DNA of 59,166 nt from Thalassoglobus neptunius (GTDB taxonomy: Bacteria; Planctomycetota; Planctomycetia; Planctomycetales; Planctomycetaceae). Both the position numbers and the translations under genes were made by a program. Location of the stretch: NCBI RefSeq assembly GCF_007859735.1, contig NZ_SIHI01000021.1:1-59166 (forward strand). The letters run 5' to 3'. Under the pieces are notes generated by a model. It saw only the letters and a list, made by a program, of their open reading frames with translations. It did not search any database and was not told the origin of the DNA. How positions within the stretch are numbered: the first letter of the stretch is position 1; every line of letters begins with the position of its first letter. Positions 1 through 11,000 of the stretch are shown here, piece by piece.

Positions 1-121
1 TCAGTTCAAACAAATGGTGAAAACCAAAAGTCTGAACACCTGACAACAAGTGATCATCTGGGCGCTACGCTTTTATTCCGTCACACCCTCTCCGTCGAGC
101 GCTACGTTTTCTGACCGATGT

Positions 122-610
122 CTACACTTTCCAGAGACGTTCGGCTTCGAGTGCGGTAATCATCTCGCGCTGACGCTTTTTCGGGGCTTTGACGAGAGTT
201 GATTTCATTCGCCGAGAGATCTTTGGAGCCTTGTCGATCAGTCCATCTTCGACCGCACACTCGAAGATAGACTTTAGCTCTCGCCAAATCTTGTTGACGG
301 TGTGTGGAGATCTGCCAGCGGCTGTCAGCCCGTCTCGAAATCCTATGAGCGTTTCGGTATTCACTGCACGAATGTCGGGATCGCCAGTGATTCTCTCCCA
401 GTGATTGAGGGCGCAGCGATCTTCTGTCAGGGACCGAGGCGATTGTTCTTCGCGAAAGGTAGGCAGAAGTTCTTGATTGTAGTACTGCCTGAGAGTGATC
501 TTCTCTGTCGGTGACTGGAGACCATCGTTGGTTGCATTGTAAAGTGTGGGAAACTTGAGAATCGAACTCCGTTCGGTGTCGGCACTCCGTTGTTGCGAAC
601 GCGCAAACAT
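122..610 (-). pseudogene. Tyrosine recombinase (integrase), N-terminal fragment
   Basis: The 162 residues resemble the N-terminal half of a phage-type tyrosine recombinase. Residues about 40-115 look like the SAM-like core-binding domain (a helix with LTEDRCALNHWERITGD, then SPHTVNKIWRELKSIFECAVEDG), followed by the usual basic linker with KAPKKRQREMITALEAERL. The frame then stops at 122-124, exactly where the catalytic domain with its R-H-R-Y residues should begin. Neither other minus-strand frame of bases 1-121 gives anything like that domain. I read this as a decayed integrase, though a stand-alone N-terminal-domain protein cannot be excluded. Two XRE regulators and a tRNA-Lys gene lie just upstream, the usual setting of a tRNA-integrated element whose body would extend leftward out of the window. 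Confidence 0.7.
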
Positions 611-938
611 TCCGTGCCCCTCGGTTGAGAATCAGTTCATTCTGGCACCACCCTCGCACAGATCCGGGGTGGGCTATCCAGCTAACCGCCTGGCCAGAAT
701 TACCATAGATTAAGATTTGAGAAAGGGAGGTTGATTTCGAGTGAATCGCCACGGGGCCAGTGTGAGATTTGTCCCGGGTATCAATCCTTCGGGCTTGCGG
801 GGTTGCCACAATCATCTCACACCAAGCGAAACTCATTCTAATTGGCCTCCTTCAATTCTCGATCGAAGAACAGGGTTATCTAATTGGCTAATGTTCGTCA
901 ACTACGTTGGGTCAAATTTTCAGAATCTTGCAGCGCAA
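611..938. other. Non-coding stretch between integrase fragment and terminator
   Basis: About 330 bases with no convincing gene. A short plus-strand frame from 741 has a GGGAGG upstream but runs straight into the 939-976 terminator hairpin and resembles nothing. The stretch may hold the promoter of the integrase fragment; I see no clear promoter boxes. Confidence 0.4.
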
Positions 939-976
939 AAAAAGCCCTCCAGATCGTAGGATCTGGAGGGCTTTTT
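939..976 (-). terminator. Strong intrinsic terminator (bidirectional)
   Basis: A perfect 17-bp inverted repeat (939-955 and 960-976, 4-base loop) has a GC-rich core, GCCCTCCAGATC, and A/T runs on both sides. It would terminate in both directions. It sits 34 bases past the stop of the XRE gene at 1010, which it most likely serves. Confidence 0.9.
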
Positions 977-1009
977 CACCTTCTGGTGCTTTGACAGCAG
1001 TCAATTCAC

Positions 1010-1240
1010 TCAGGTCTGTTGAGGAACATTCATTTCGGAAGGGATTTCCAACGGTAGGTCGAGCGCGACTAAGAATTTCTCAACGACATCAAGAACTGGA
1101 CAGATTTTTCCTGTCAGGTAACGATTCACCATCGGTTGAGCAACGCCCATTTTGCGTGCAAGCTCTCGCTGACTAATGCCTTGCCGAGCGATCTCTACCT
1201 TAACGATTCTTCGAAACGTTTCCTGGAGTACCACGTGCAT
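1010..1240 (-). CDS. XRE-family helix-turn-helix regulator (copy A)
   Basis: A 76-residue one-domain Cro/CI-type DNA-binding protein. The HTH lies at about residues 16-45, with SQRELARKMGVAQPMVNRYL as the turn and recognition helix. It is a tandem paralogue of the gene at 1261-1488; the two share the VVLQE start, the HTH, and a DVVEKFLVAL..LPLEI tail. The ATG at 1240 is chosen because both paralogues align from it. The GGGAG before it is only 2 bases away, unusually close, and an in-frame TTG at 1264 that overlaps the previous stop is an alternative. Probably co-transcribed with copy B and ended by the 939-976 terminator. Target unknown; element regulation is likely from the position between an integrase remnant and a tRNA. 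Confidence 0.85.
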   Translation of the reverse strand: MHVVLQETFRRIVKVEIARQGISQRELARKMGVAQPMVNRYLTGKICPVLDVVEKFLVALDLPLEIPSEMNVPQQT

Positions 1241-1260
1241 GCTCCCAATCGCAAAGCAGA

Positions 1261-1488
1261 TCAATGCACGGAGACCTTCTCATCGGCATGAATCTCCAAG
1301 GGCAGATTGAGGGCGACGAGAAATTTCTCAACAACGTCAAGCCCGGGACACGTTTTTCCCATCAGGTACTTGTTGACAACCGGAGGTGCAATTCCCATCC
1401 GTCTTGCCAGTTCAGCCTGAGAAATCCCCTGACGAGCGAGTTCGCTCTTGATTAACTGCCGAAAGTTTTCTTGGAGTACCACCTGCAT
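1261..1488 (-). CDS. XRE-family helix-turn-helix regulator (copy B)
   Basis: A 75-residue XRE/Cro-CI HTH protein with SQAELARRMGIAPPVVNKYL as the DNA-binding core, paralogous to the gene downstream. The ATG at 1488 aligns with copy A's start. The frame stays open upstream to 1590, but that extension reads through the perfect palindrome at 1556-1584, which looks more like an operator than coding sequence. The closeness of copies A and B indicates local tandem duplication. Such small HTH proteins can act as phage-type repressors or as antitoxins; no toxin-like partner is visible here. Confidence 0.85.
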   Translation of the reverse strand: MQVVLQENFRQLIKSELARQGISQAELARRMGIAPPVVNKYLMGKTCPGLDVVEKFLVALNLPLEIHADEKVSVH

Positions 1489-1555
1489 GCTCCCAAGTGT
1501 ATCAGACGAGCTGCAGTTGGCGAGATCTGACAACAGAGAAATCTCACCGTCAGAT

Positions 1556-1584
1556 GGAGCATCGGATAAAATGTCCGATGCTCC
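1556..1584. promoter_or_regulatory. Perfect 11-bp inverted repeat, candidate XRE operator
   Basis: GGAGCATCGGA (1556-1566) and its exact complement TCCGATGCTCC (1574-1584) flank the A/T-rich spacer TAAAATG. The repeat lies 68 bases upstream of the likely start of the XRE pair. This geometry suits a dimeric repressor controlling its own promoter. There is no T tract beside it, so it is not a terminator. A second, imperfect repeat (ATCTGAC near 1524 and GTCAGAT near 1549) lies between it and the gene. Confidence 0.5.
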
Positions 1585-1652
1585 GCTCATGTCTGAAACG
1601 TAAAAAACGCAGTGTTTCAGGGACGGAAAAGAGTCTTGGATTTCCGTTCGAG

Positions 1653-1725
<73 letters not shown>

Positions 1726-2017
1726 GGTCCGTTCGCTTGTCTGTGTTCGGTTGTGTTTTTCTAAGATGTACTCAGAAAAGGACTTTCAGCTTTTGTCGGC
1801 GATGGACTGATCGACCATAATGACCGGTCAGATATCGAATATTGCTGATGACACACTGTCTTGACAGACTGCGATCGCGACTCGTTTCCGAGTCTTTCGC
1901 GGAGATTGTAGCAGTTGGCCGGGGCGCATCAATCCAGCCCGGCCGGTTTTCTCAGGAAGTCGGCAACACTGCTGGGATCGTGTGGGTATGATCGCTGCGA
2001 AATGAATTTGGGTGCTC

Positions 2018-2062
2018 GAAAAACGAAAAAACGGGCTGGAGACGAAAATCGCCTCCAGCCCG
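2018..2062 (-). terminator. Intrinsic terminator of the giant gene
   Basis: On the minus strand the arms CGGGCTGGAG and CTCCAGCCCG (2053-2062 and 2032-2041) form a 10-bp GC-rich stem, followed by TTTTTTCGTTTTT. It begins 35 bases after the stop at 2097. Confidence 0.85.
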
Positions 2063-2096
2063 TGGCTGGCTCACTCAAGATTTCTCAAAGAGAAGC

Positions 2097-5000
2097 TTAG
2101 AAGCTACCCCATCCGAATGGGAGTTCTCCGAAGATCACTCCTGGAGTGAAGGAGACACCGTTGATGTCTAAGCGATCGTCCACCTGGAATCCGTTGCCTG
2201 CGTTTCCATCGAGAATGAACTCGAATGGCAGGTCGAGCTGGTTTCCTGACGAAGCGCTGACTCGCAAGGTGCTGTCACCCATACCAGGATACAGGAACGG
2301 TGCTCCGCTTGTATTCGGATTTGGTGTTCCGGTTGGTCCGAGTGTATCGACGAAGTTGACCATTTCTCCGAGAGCGAAGTCCGGGTAGTTTCGCAGTGCA
2401 AGGCGAGTTGCGTTGCGACGTCGGCCTCCGTTGGTGAATGGTCCGCCGAGTGGTGGGTTGTTGTTGTCGCGAGTCCTTGAGATGAATGTCCCATCAGCTG
2501 GTCCATTGTAGAAGGCTCCCGCTTCCCCACCTGGGGTTCCGGCTCGAAGTGAGTTGTTGACATCGATACTGTCGAAGAGGATTGCTTCTGCTCCGGTACC
2601 CCAGACCACGTCGAAGCGTGCGAGAGGATCGCCACGTCCAACGTTTGTTGGATCGAAGGTCATGTCGTTCCAGGTTCCACCAACGTTTGCTGGGTTACCA
2701 GTCGAGGTGTAGCTGTGGAAGAAGACGTCGTCTCCGAAGTTACCCTGCAGTGTACTGCTGGTGAATTCGAGTCCCACACCACCGTTGATGACGTTTCCGA
2801 ATCCATCGGTCGCGAATCCGCCGTTCTGGGCAGTTGAACCGGCACCGATGAGGCTGTAGTTGCCGTCCGAGGTTCCGACTCGAACAACCAGACCAGAACC
2901 AGGCAGGTTGTTTGGCAGTGTTGCCAGAACAACGTTACCGTTGTTGGAGATCTGGACCTGATCAATCAGGAGTTCAAGTTGTGGAGTCTCGGTCACAGGA
3001 CCGTCTTGTGCCAGTGCGACGTTGCTGAAGTCGGTCTGATTCTGAGTGTTGGATGATGTGTTGACCACATAGATCCCCTCTTCATCGTTCGACGAAACTT
3101 GAGCAAGTGGCAGTGGGTTGTTACGTGGATCGTTGGTTCCGGTGATCGTAATGAACATCTCACCGTCTCCTCGTTTGAGGATGTCGAATCCGCGTCCCAT
3201 GTTGGCGACAACTCGGTTGTCTTCAAAGTCCAGCACGAAGTCGAAGATTGTTCCGTTCTGGTCGGTCTGAAGGATTTCCACACCGTCCTGGAAGTTCTCT
3301 CTGATGAGGCTGTTGGTCATAACGACGTCTTTGAAGCCAACACCCTGGATGTCAACACCATGTCCGAGTGAACGGTCACCGGTGACCATGCGTCCGTTGC
3401 GGACGATGTCGAGGTCATCGTAGGAGGAATTTCCTGCTCCGTTGAGCACGATACCAGTGCTTCCGTTCCCGTCGGTCATGACGTTTCCGAACTGGTCGAT
3501 GATGGCTCCGACGATTCCGTCGTTCATGGACAGGCCAAAGAGGCGAGCTCCTGTTACGAAACCGAAGTTTGCGTTGTCCGCAATCACGTTCTGTTCCCAG
3601 AGACCGGCGATGAATCGTCCGTCTGACTGATCCTGAACGATTTCGAGCAACTGAACACCGTCGTTTCCGTTGTTGAGAATCTGGTTCTCTTCCATGTCAA
3701 CGATCAGGCCAGCATCGGCGTTGACCTGCATGACGATTCCGTCATTGGCGTTGTTGTTAATGTAGTTTCCGTCGAGGCTGGCGAGCCAGTTCGAGATGTC
3801 CGAGCGAACGTCGGTGTCGGTTCCGGTGATTCCACCCAGTCCGTCACGTTGTCCGTCGAGTCCGATGATGACTTCCATTGCCGAGTTGTCATCGTTTTCT
3901 GCGGTGATGTCGATTCCGTCATCGCCGTTGTTCTCGATGATGTTCTCGTCGATGAAGAAGTCGTTGACGACCACATCGTCGATTCTGTTGAATCGAATTC
4001 CGTCTCCACCGTTCTGGGCATTCGAGATGGTGTTGTTCAGAATGTGCAGACCGTCGATTGTTGAGCTTTCGCGGACATCAAAGTTGATTCCTGTTGTCGC
4101 GTTGGCTCCCACCATTCCGAACTCGTCAACACCGATCAGGTTGTTCTCGATGAGAAGACCTGGAGTCACGTTGTTGGGACCGTCTCCAATTCCCGTTCCA
4201 TCTGCGTTGAGCAGGTTCTGGGCTGGGTTTGGATCGAGTGTACCGAGCATTCGGATGAAGATGGCTTCTCCGCTGAAGTCAGCATCTGCACCGTTGGAGG
4301 TGTTCGTGATCTGGTTGCCACGAATCGCCACCTGTCCGATGGTGTTCTGAATCATGTCGATTGCGATCCCAGCATCCTGGTTTCCGTCGATGATGTTCCC
4401 CTGTCCGTCGATGGTTCGACTTCCGATGGAGACATCCAGGTCAGGAATGCTGTCCACGATTGTGGAGAGCTGAGTAACTCGAACACCAAAGCTGCCATTG
4501 TCGGTGATCTGGTTGTTCGTGATTCCGTCACCTGTGCTGAAGAAGGAGTCTCCCACTCCGGCACCAGCGATGACGTTGATCCCCGATCCACCGTTCATGT
4601 CGATGATCTGTTGATCGATCGCACTGATCAGGCTTCCGCCGTTCTCGATTTCGATGTTCACACCGTTTTCGCCGTTGTTAGCGATGGTCGAGGTGCGGCC
4701 GAATGCTGACTGACTGTTGAGGATATCCAGTTCAGCGACTGAGGAGTTGACGGTGATGTTAATCCCGTGCTCGCCGTTGTTGCTGAATGAAGAGTCGCTC
4801 ATGACACCCATGGTCAGATCGATGGCTGATCCTGTTGGGATCGTCGATCCGTTGAGCAGGTTGAACTGCAATCCGTCTTCGCCGTTGTTGTTGGCGCGGA
4901 TGTTGTTCAATCCGAGCAGTGTTGTGACCTGAGTGTTGTCGAGTGTCAGTTCGATACCGTCACCCATTCCAGTTCCGGCACCTGGTCCAGTTGCTGTCAC

Positions 5001-8000
5001 CTGGTTGAAGCTGACAGTGTCGAGCACCATGTCGGTGAAGCTCGCGTTGATCTGGTCCATGGTGTTGTTCATGACCGTGATACCGCTTAGGTCGAAGGAG
5101 TTGATTCCGACGACGCTGTCGAGATCGATTGTCAACCCGTTGCCATCGTTTCCGTTGACGTTGACGTTCGATGCGGTGATTCCGAGGTCGTTGATCGTGA
5201 CGCCCGAATCATCAGTGATGACACGGATACCGTCACCGGCGTTGTTGCTCGCGGAAGCTTCCAGCATGAGGGTTGCTTCGACGAGATCTTCAAGCACAAC
5301 TGAAACCCCGTGTCCACCGTCGTTGTTGAGGTCGTCTGGGAAGCCGTTGTCGTTGAAGGTGTTCACCATTCCGCCCATCGCAGTCATCGAGCTGAGGATC
5401 AGTTCGGTGCCGTTTCCGGTTGCGAAGACGTCGAGGCCACTCTCACGGTTGCCGTTGGCGGTCACACCGTTGCTGAGTGTTGCATCAAGCAGTGCTCCAC
5501 CTGAAGCGATGAGGTTGATCCCGTCGCCAGTCTGGTGGTTGTTCGCCGAGACATCGTTCATCACGATGGTTGCACTCGATCCAGCACCAGTCACATCCAG
5601 ATCAAATCCGTTGACCTGAACCATTGGAGCTGTTCCTCCGTTGAGGATATCAAGCCCTTCGAAGGTTCCGGTGAAGGTCGATCCGTTCGCGACAGCGACG
5701 TCCACACCTTCGCGGCCAGTCATATCGATCAGGCTCGATCCTGTGATGTCAAATCCGAGTGTTGATGCTCCGTCGACATTGAGGAGGACACCAGCACCGA
5801 AGTTGGCCACAGTGTTGTCGATCGTCAGATCGATCAGGTCGAAGTCGGCAGTTGATCCACCAGTCACGTCGACCAGAATACCAGCATCCATTGTGCTCAA
5901 TGCTGAGTTGTTGGACACGTCGAGTCCGGTTGAAGTGAAGGTCATCAACTGTGAAGCGTTGTCGATATCGAATCGCAACCCAGTCTGTTGGTTGTTCCGA
6001 GCGGTGACATTGTCGAATGCGGTGAACTCAGCAACAGTTCCGTTGTCGAGTCGCAGGTCGATTCCGTCTCCACCGATCGCGTTCGAAGCTTGAACACCGT
6101 CGAAGCTGAGCGAGTTCGCTGCTCCGCCACCCACGTTGTCCAGATCGATGAGGATACCGTCTCCAGGAATCAGAGGATCGATTCCGGCAGGAGCCGTTCC
6201 GGCGTTGTTGGCGTTCACGTTGGTGAGTGTGATCGACGTTGCCGCAGCCTGATTGCTCAAGCGAATGTCGATTCCGTTCTCACCGGCGTTGTCAACGTTT
6301 ACGTCAGTCAGCGTCACATCTGTGATACTGATGTCCGATGGGTTGATGATGAAGCCGTTTCCGATCGCGTTGACAGCAGTCGTGTCGCTGACATTGACTG
6401 TGCTGGCCGATCCAGCAACCGCACCAGGAGTCGAGATTTCAATCCCGTCTGCTCCAGCGTTGTCGAAGGATGATCCGTTGCTGATGTCAAACGCTGCGGA
6501 GTCAGCTGCAGCCAATCCGTTGATGGTCAGCGATGCTCCAGTGCCGCCAGCGTCGTCGGCCTGAACATTGTTGAGTGTCATCGAGTGAGTTCCCCCAGCG
6601 GATGAACCCGTCACAGTGAGGTCAATTCCGTCACCGTTGGTTGCACCGTTGGCAGACACGTTTGTCAGAGACAGGTCCGTTGCCGAAGTGGTTGTGAGGT
6701 CAATGTTCACCCCGTCACCATTGCCGGCGTTGTCGAAGCTGGAGTCGGTGATCGCGACGATTCCGTCAGCGTCCGCCAGTGCCCCAGTGATGTTCAACCC
6801 TTCGTCTGTCGCGTCGTTGGCAGTGATGTCAGCGAGTTGGACAAGGTTGAGTGCTCCACCACCAGTCGCTTCGATATCAACACCGCGTCCTTCGCTGTCG
6901 CTGGCTGTCAGCCCGTCGATGTCGATGTTGGCAATCGAGCCAGCTCCGTCGACGTCCACGTCGAATTCCCCTTCGCCAGCCATTCCAGTGTTGTTGGTCA
7001 GGCTGAGGTCATCGATGTCCAGGTTCAGCGTGCTTCCGGTCGTTACGTCAATTTCAAGACCGTTGACTGCTGAAGACTGTGTTGCTGTCACACCGTTGAA
7101 GGTGATGTTCGCAGTACCGCCACCTTCGACCAAACCTTGGATCTGAGCGTCAACATCGAGGCCGGTTTTGGCGTCGGTGATTCCGCTGTTGAAGGCGTTG
7201 TTCATCATGATTGTGTTGTTGAAGACAGCATCCACAACACTTCCTGCTCCGGTTGAGCGGAAAGCGAAGGCCTGTGCTTCGTTGTCACGAATCATGACGT
7301 TGGTGAACGTACCTGTTGCTGTTCCGCCACCTTCAGCAACCATGGCGATGGCTGCTTGGCCTGTCACACCCGTGATGATCACGTTGTTCAGGTTGAGTGT
7401 CGCGTCTCCGCTTCCGTCAGCACAGATTTCGATACCGTCTCCGATGGTGACATCGAAGATTCCGAGATTGATTTCCCCGTTGTCTGGCATCTCTGTGCGG
7501 AGGTCCATTTCTTCGTTGTTAATGACCATCGCGTTGCTCAGGTTGATCGTGATCGTGGTGTTTTCAGGACCACCCATTGCATCACCCTGGGCGACAGCGT
7601 CGATTCCGTCACCGATTCCGTCGCCAACGTTGTCGTTTCCGTTTCCGGAGATGAGGCCGGTTGTTGTGCCGTCACCAGCGAAGTTGAAGACGATTCCGGA
7701 AGTTTCGTTCATTGGATCGTCGCCAGGAGTGTTGTTGCCGAAGAAGGCACGCAAGTTCACTCCGTCACCACAGTTGTTCAGGACGTTGCTGTCGAGGAAC
7801 GATGCCTCGATCAGCGATCCGTCACCGATGTTCATGTCAGCGTTGGTGATGATCTCAACACCGTTTCCGTCGTTGAGTTCGATCAAGCTGCTGACAACAG
7901 TCGTTTCGAGATAGCTCTCGTTGTCTGCAGAGAGGTAAATCCCGACATCCTGTGTTTTGGCCATCGGATCGGTGTTTCCGATCGTCAGGTTCATCATGTC

Positions 8001-11000
8001 CAGGCCGTTTCCAATCGTTCCGCGATTTCCGACGGAAGAGTTGTTGTTGGCGGACACTGAGATTCCGAATGATGGGTTTCCAGCAACTCCGTTGTTCTGG
8101 ATCAAACCGTTGTCCAGGTTGGAGTCGAGAAGCGTTGAGCCATCGAGATCAATGACGAGTCCGCTTTCTCCGTTCCCACTGAGTGAGAAGTCGAGGAGAT
8201 CAATCTCAAGAGTTGATCCACCGTTTCCATTCTCTCCGAGAGACAGATCGATACCGTTTCCAGCTGCTCCGTCGACGGTGAAGTCAGACATTGCAAGAGT
8301 CACGGAAGAGTCAACAACGTTGCCCACAACACCGGATCCGCTTGCTGCACCAATCACAAGTGGGGCAGCTGCTGTTCCGTCGATGGAGATGTTGAACTCG
8401 CTGTCTGAACCACCGAAGTTGACGGCGTCTCCGGTCGAAGATGACAGGGCCGTTGTGTCGGCCAGAGTCACTCCGATGATGGAGCCGTTCGTTCCGGTGA
8501 GGTCGATGGCATTGCCAGTTGAAGCATCGATCGATGTTTCTGTGCCGGTGATGTTAACGGTTGAGTTGTCAGCATCCACGAGGATGGCACTTCCGAGTGC
8601 GTTGTCGATCGAGTTGCCTGTCATCAGATCAACATTCGCGGTGGAATCGGTCATTGTCAGGTTAAGACCGTTGTTCCAGTTGTCCATCGAGCTGTTGTCG
8701 AGGTCGAGATTGAAGATCGATCCATTCGTACCTGTGACAACCACTGCATCGCCGGTTGCTCCCGGTGGTGATGAGTTGTCGATGTCGCTGTTGATGAAGC
8801 TCAGGTTCGCTGTCGCTGCATCGAGGAGACCAAGAACTCCGTTCGTTCCAACGGGATCTGCTTCTGTCGACAGTGGAGAGTCGATCATTGTGAAGTTCAG
8901 AGTTCCGCCTGAAGCTCCGTTGAACTCGAGTCCATTGTCCGCAGCTCCTGTTGCTGGAGTTGGATCAATGGTCAGGTTCACAACTGCACCGTTCATGAAG
9001 GTGACATCAGTCATGTCGTCACCAGCGTTCAACAATGAACCGTCGGTGATGTCCAGTGTCAGAACTGAGTTGTTGTCAGCCAGAATGTTGATAGCGTCGA
9101 CACCAGCGTTGTTTGCTGACAGTGCGAAGGTGTCAACAGTCACGACAGAGTCGTTGTTCAGGTCGAACGCGAGTCCATTCTGAACAGCATCGCTGAAGTC
9201 GGCTGTGTCGATGAGAAGATCAACTTCTGTTCCGGCTCCGTCGCTGGTGATGCTCAATCCATCACGTCCTGCGAGCGTTCCGGTGAAGTTGTTGATCTCA
9301 AGATTGATGTCGGAAGCTGCAGAAGCATCGATTGTCAATGCGTCGAGGCCAGCTTCGGTCGCTGAAACATTGTTCCAGATTCCCGAGATCGTTGAGTTGT
9401 TGGTTGCCAGTTCGATTCCGCTGAGGCCAGCATAGTCGAAGTTGACGTCTGTCAGGTTCAGGATGGCTGACGAATCAGTCAGGTCACCGTGAGCACCGAA
9501 GCCAGTGTTTGGACCGTTTTCAGGATCGCTGAAGTCGGTGTTCGAAACATCCATGTTGATGATGCTTCCGTTCACACCGTTGAATGCGAGGCCCGACTGT
9601 CCTGAGTTCAGGAAGTCGTTCGTGCCAGTGCTTGTCAGTGTCAGGTCAATTTGACCAGCATCTGCTGACAGGTCGATTGCGTTGGCTCCTGCGTCTGAAC
9701 CTTGAACGTCAACACCGTTGATATCGATGAGCGATCCAGCGTTTGCATTCGCGGCCAGAGCACTTCCACCAGCGTTGTCGAGTTCAACAGTGTCGAGGTT
9801 CGCTTCGATTCCCGATGTTCCGATGGCCATTGTGTCGTCTGATGACAGAGACAATCCGTCGCCACCAGCGTTGTTGGCCTGAACATTTGTGAGATCTGCG
9901 ATCGCAACAGAACCGTCGACATTGATCTGGATTCCGTCGCCGTTGGTCGCATCGTTGAAGGTCGAATCTGTGATGCTTGCTCCAAACTCAGACCCGTTCG
10001 CTGCGGTGACAGTCATGCCACTGCCGTTGACTGGGCCATTGAAGTTGGTGTCAGCCAGGACCAGAATTCCGGTGGAACCGTCAAGCGATCCGTTCACGCC
10101 GTTGGCTTCTGCACCTGAGAAGTCAGCAGCTGTTCCTGCAACTCCGGAGATCTGGAGGTTGATGTCCGCTCCGTTTGTTCCATTGAACTCGATTCCGTCT
10201 CCATTTCCGTTTCCGGCAGCACCCGCACCAGCGAATGATCCGGTTTCAGTCAGAAGAACGTTCGTTGTTCCACCATCGTTGGTGACTTCGATTCCGTCGT
10301 CACCAGCACCTGCACCAGAAACAGCCGATCCGACGAGTGTTGTCGTTGCGCTTGAGTTGCTGCTCAAGTTGATGGCATCAACAGCGGCGTTGTCGAATGT
10401 TGCACCCGCTGACAGATCGATTTCTGTCAGAGTGCTCATTCCGGTTGCGTTGGAAACAAGTCCGTTTCCAGTCACAGCACCACTGAAGTCAGCAGGGGCT
10501 CCGCCGACTCCTTCGACAGTCAACTGAAGTGTTCCGCCAGTCGAGTTGCTGAGGTCAATTCCATCTTCGTTCGCACCAGCGAATGATCCGGTGTTGACCA
10601 ATTCAGCGATGACCATTGCGTCATCTGCAGACAGGTTGATTCCGTCAGCTCCAGCTCCGGCTCCTGAAACAGCGTCACCCATGATGACGAGTGAAGCCTG
10701 CTGGCTGGCTGAACCTTGAATTCCGTTTGCTCCTGCTCCGTCAACTTGAACGTCGCTCAAGTCGAGTGTCGCAACAGTTGCGTTTCCATCAGCTGCGATT
10801 GCGACACCGTTTCCGGCTGCATTCGCGAATGAAGTCGTGTCAAAATCACCCTGGAACGAAGATCCGTTGTTCGCGACAACATCGAGACCGTCGCCGGTTC
10901 CCATTGGATCGTTGTCACCGAAGGCGGAGTCAGTTCCCATCAGAGCCAGGTCTGAACCGGAATCGAGAAGCACGTTGATTCCGTCACCAGTTGCACCGGT

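Noticed and set aside
62-110. GCGCTACG-(C)-TTTT occurring twice (62-74 and 99-110)
   Set aside because: Too short for a claim as an attachment or recombinase site without the sequence to the left.
741-959. A 72-codon plus-strand frame with GGGAGG upstream
   Set aside because: It reads into the terminator hairpin at 939-976 and resembles no protein.
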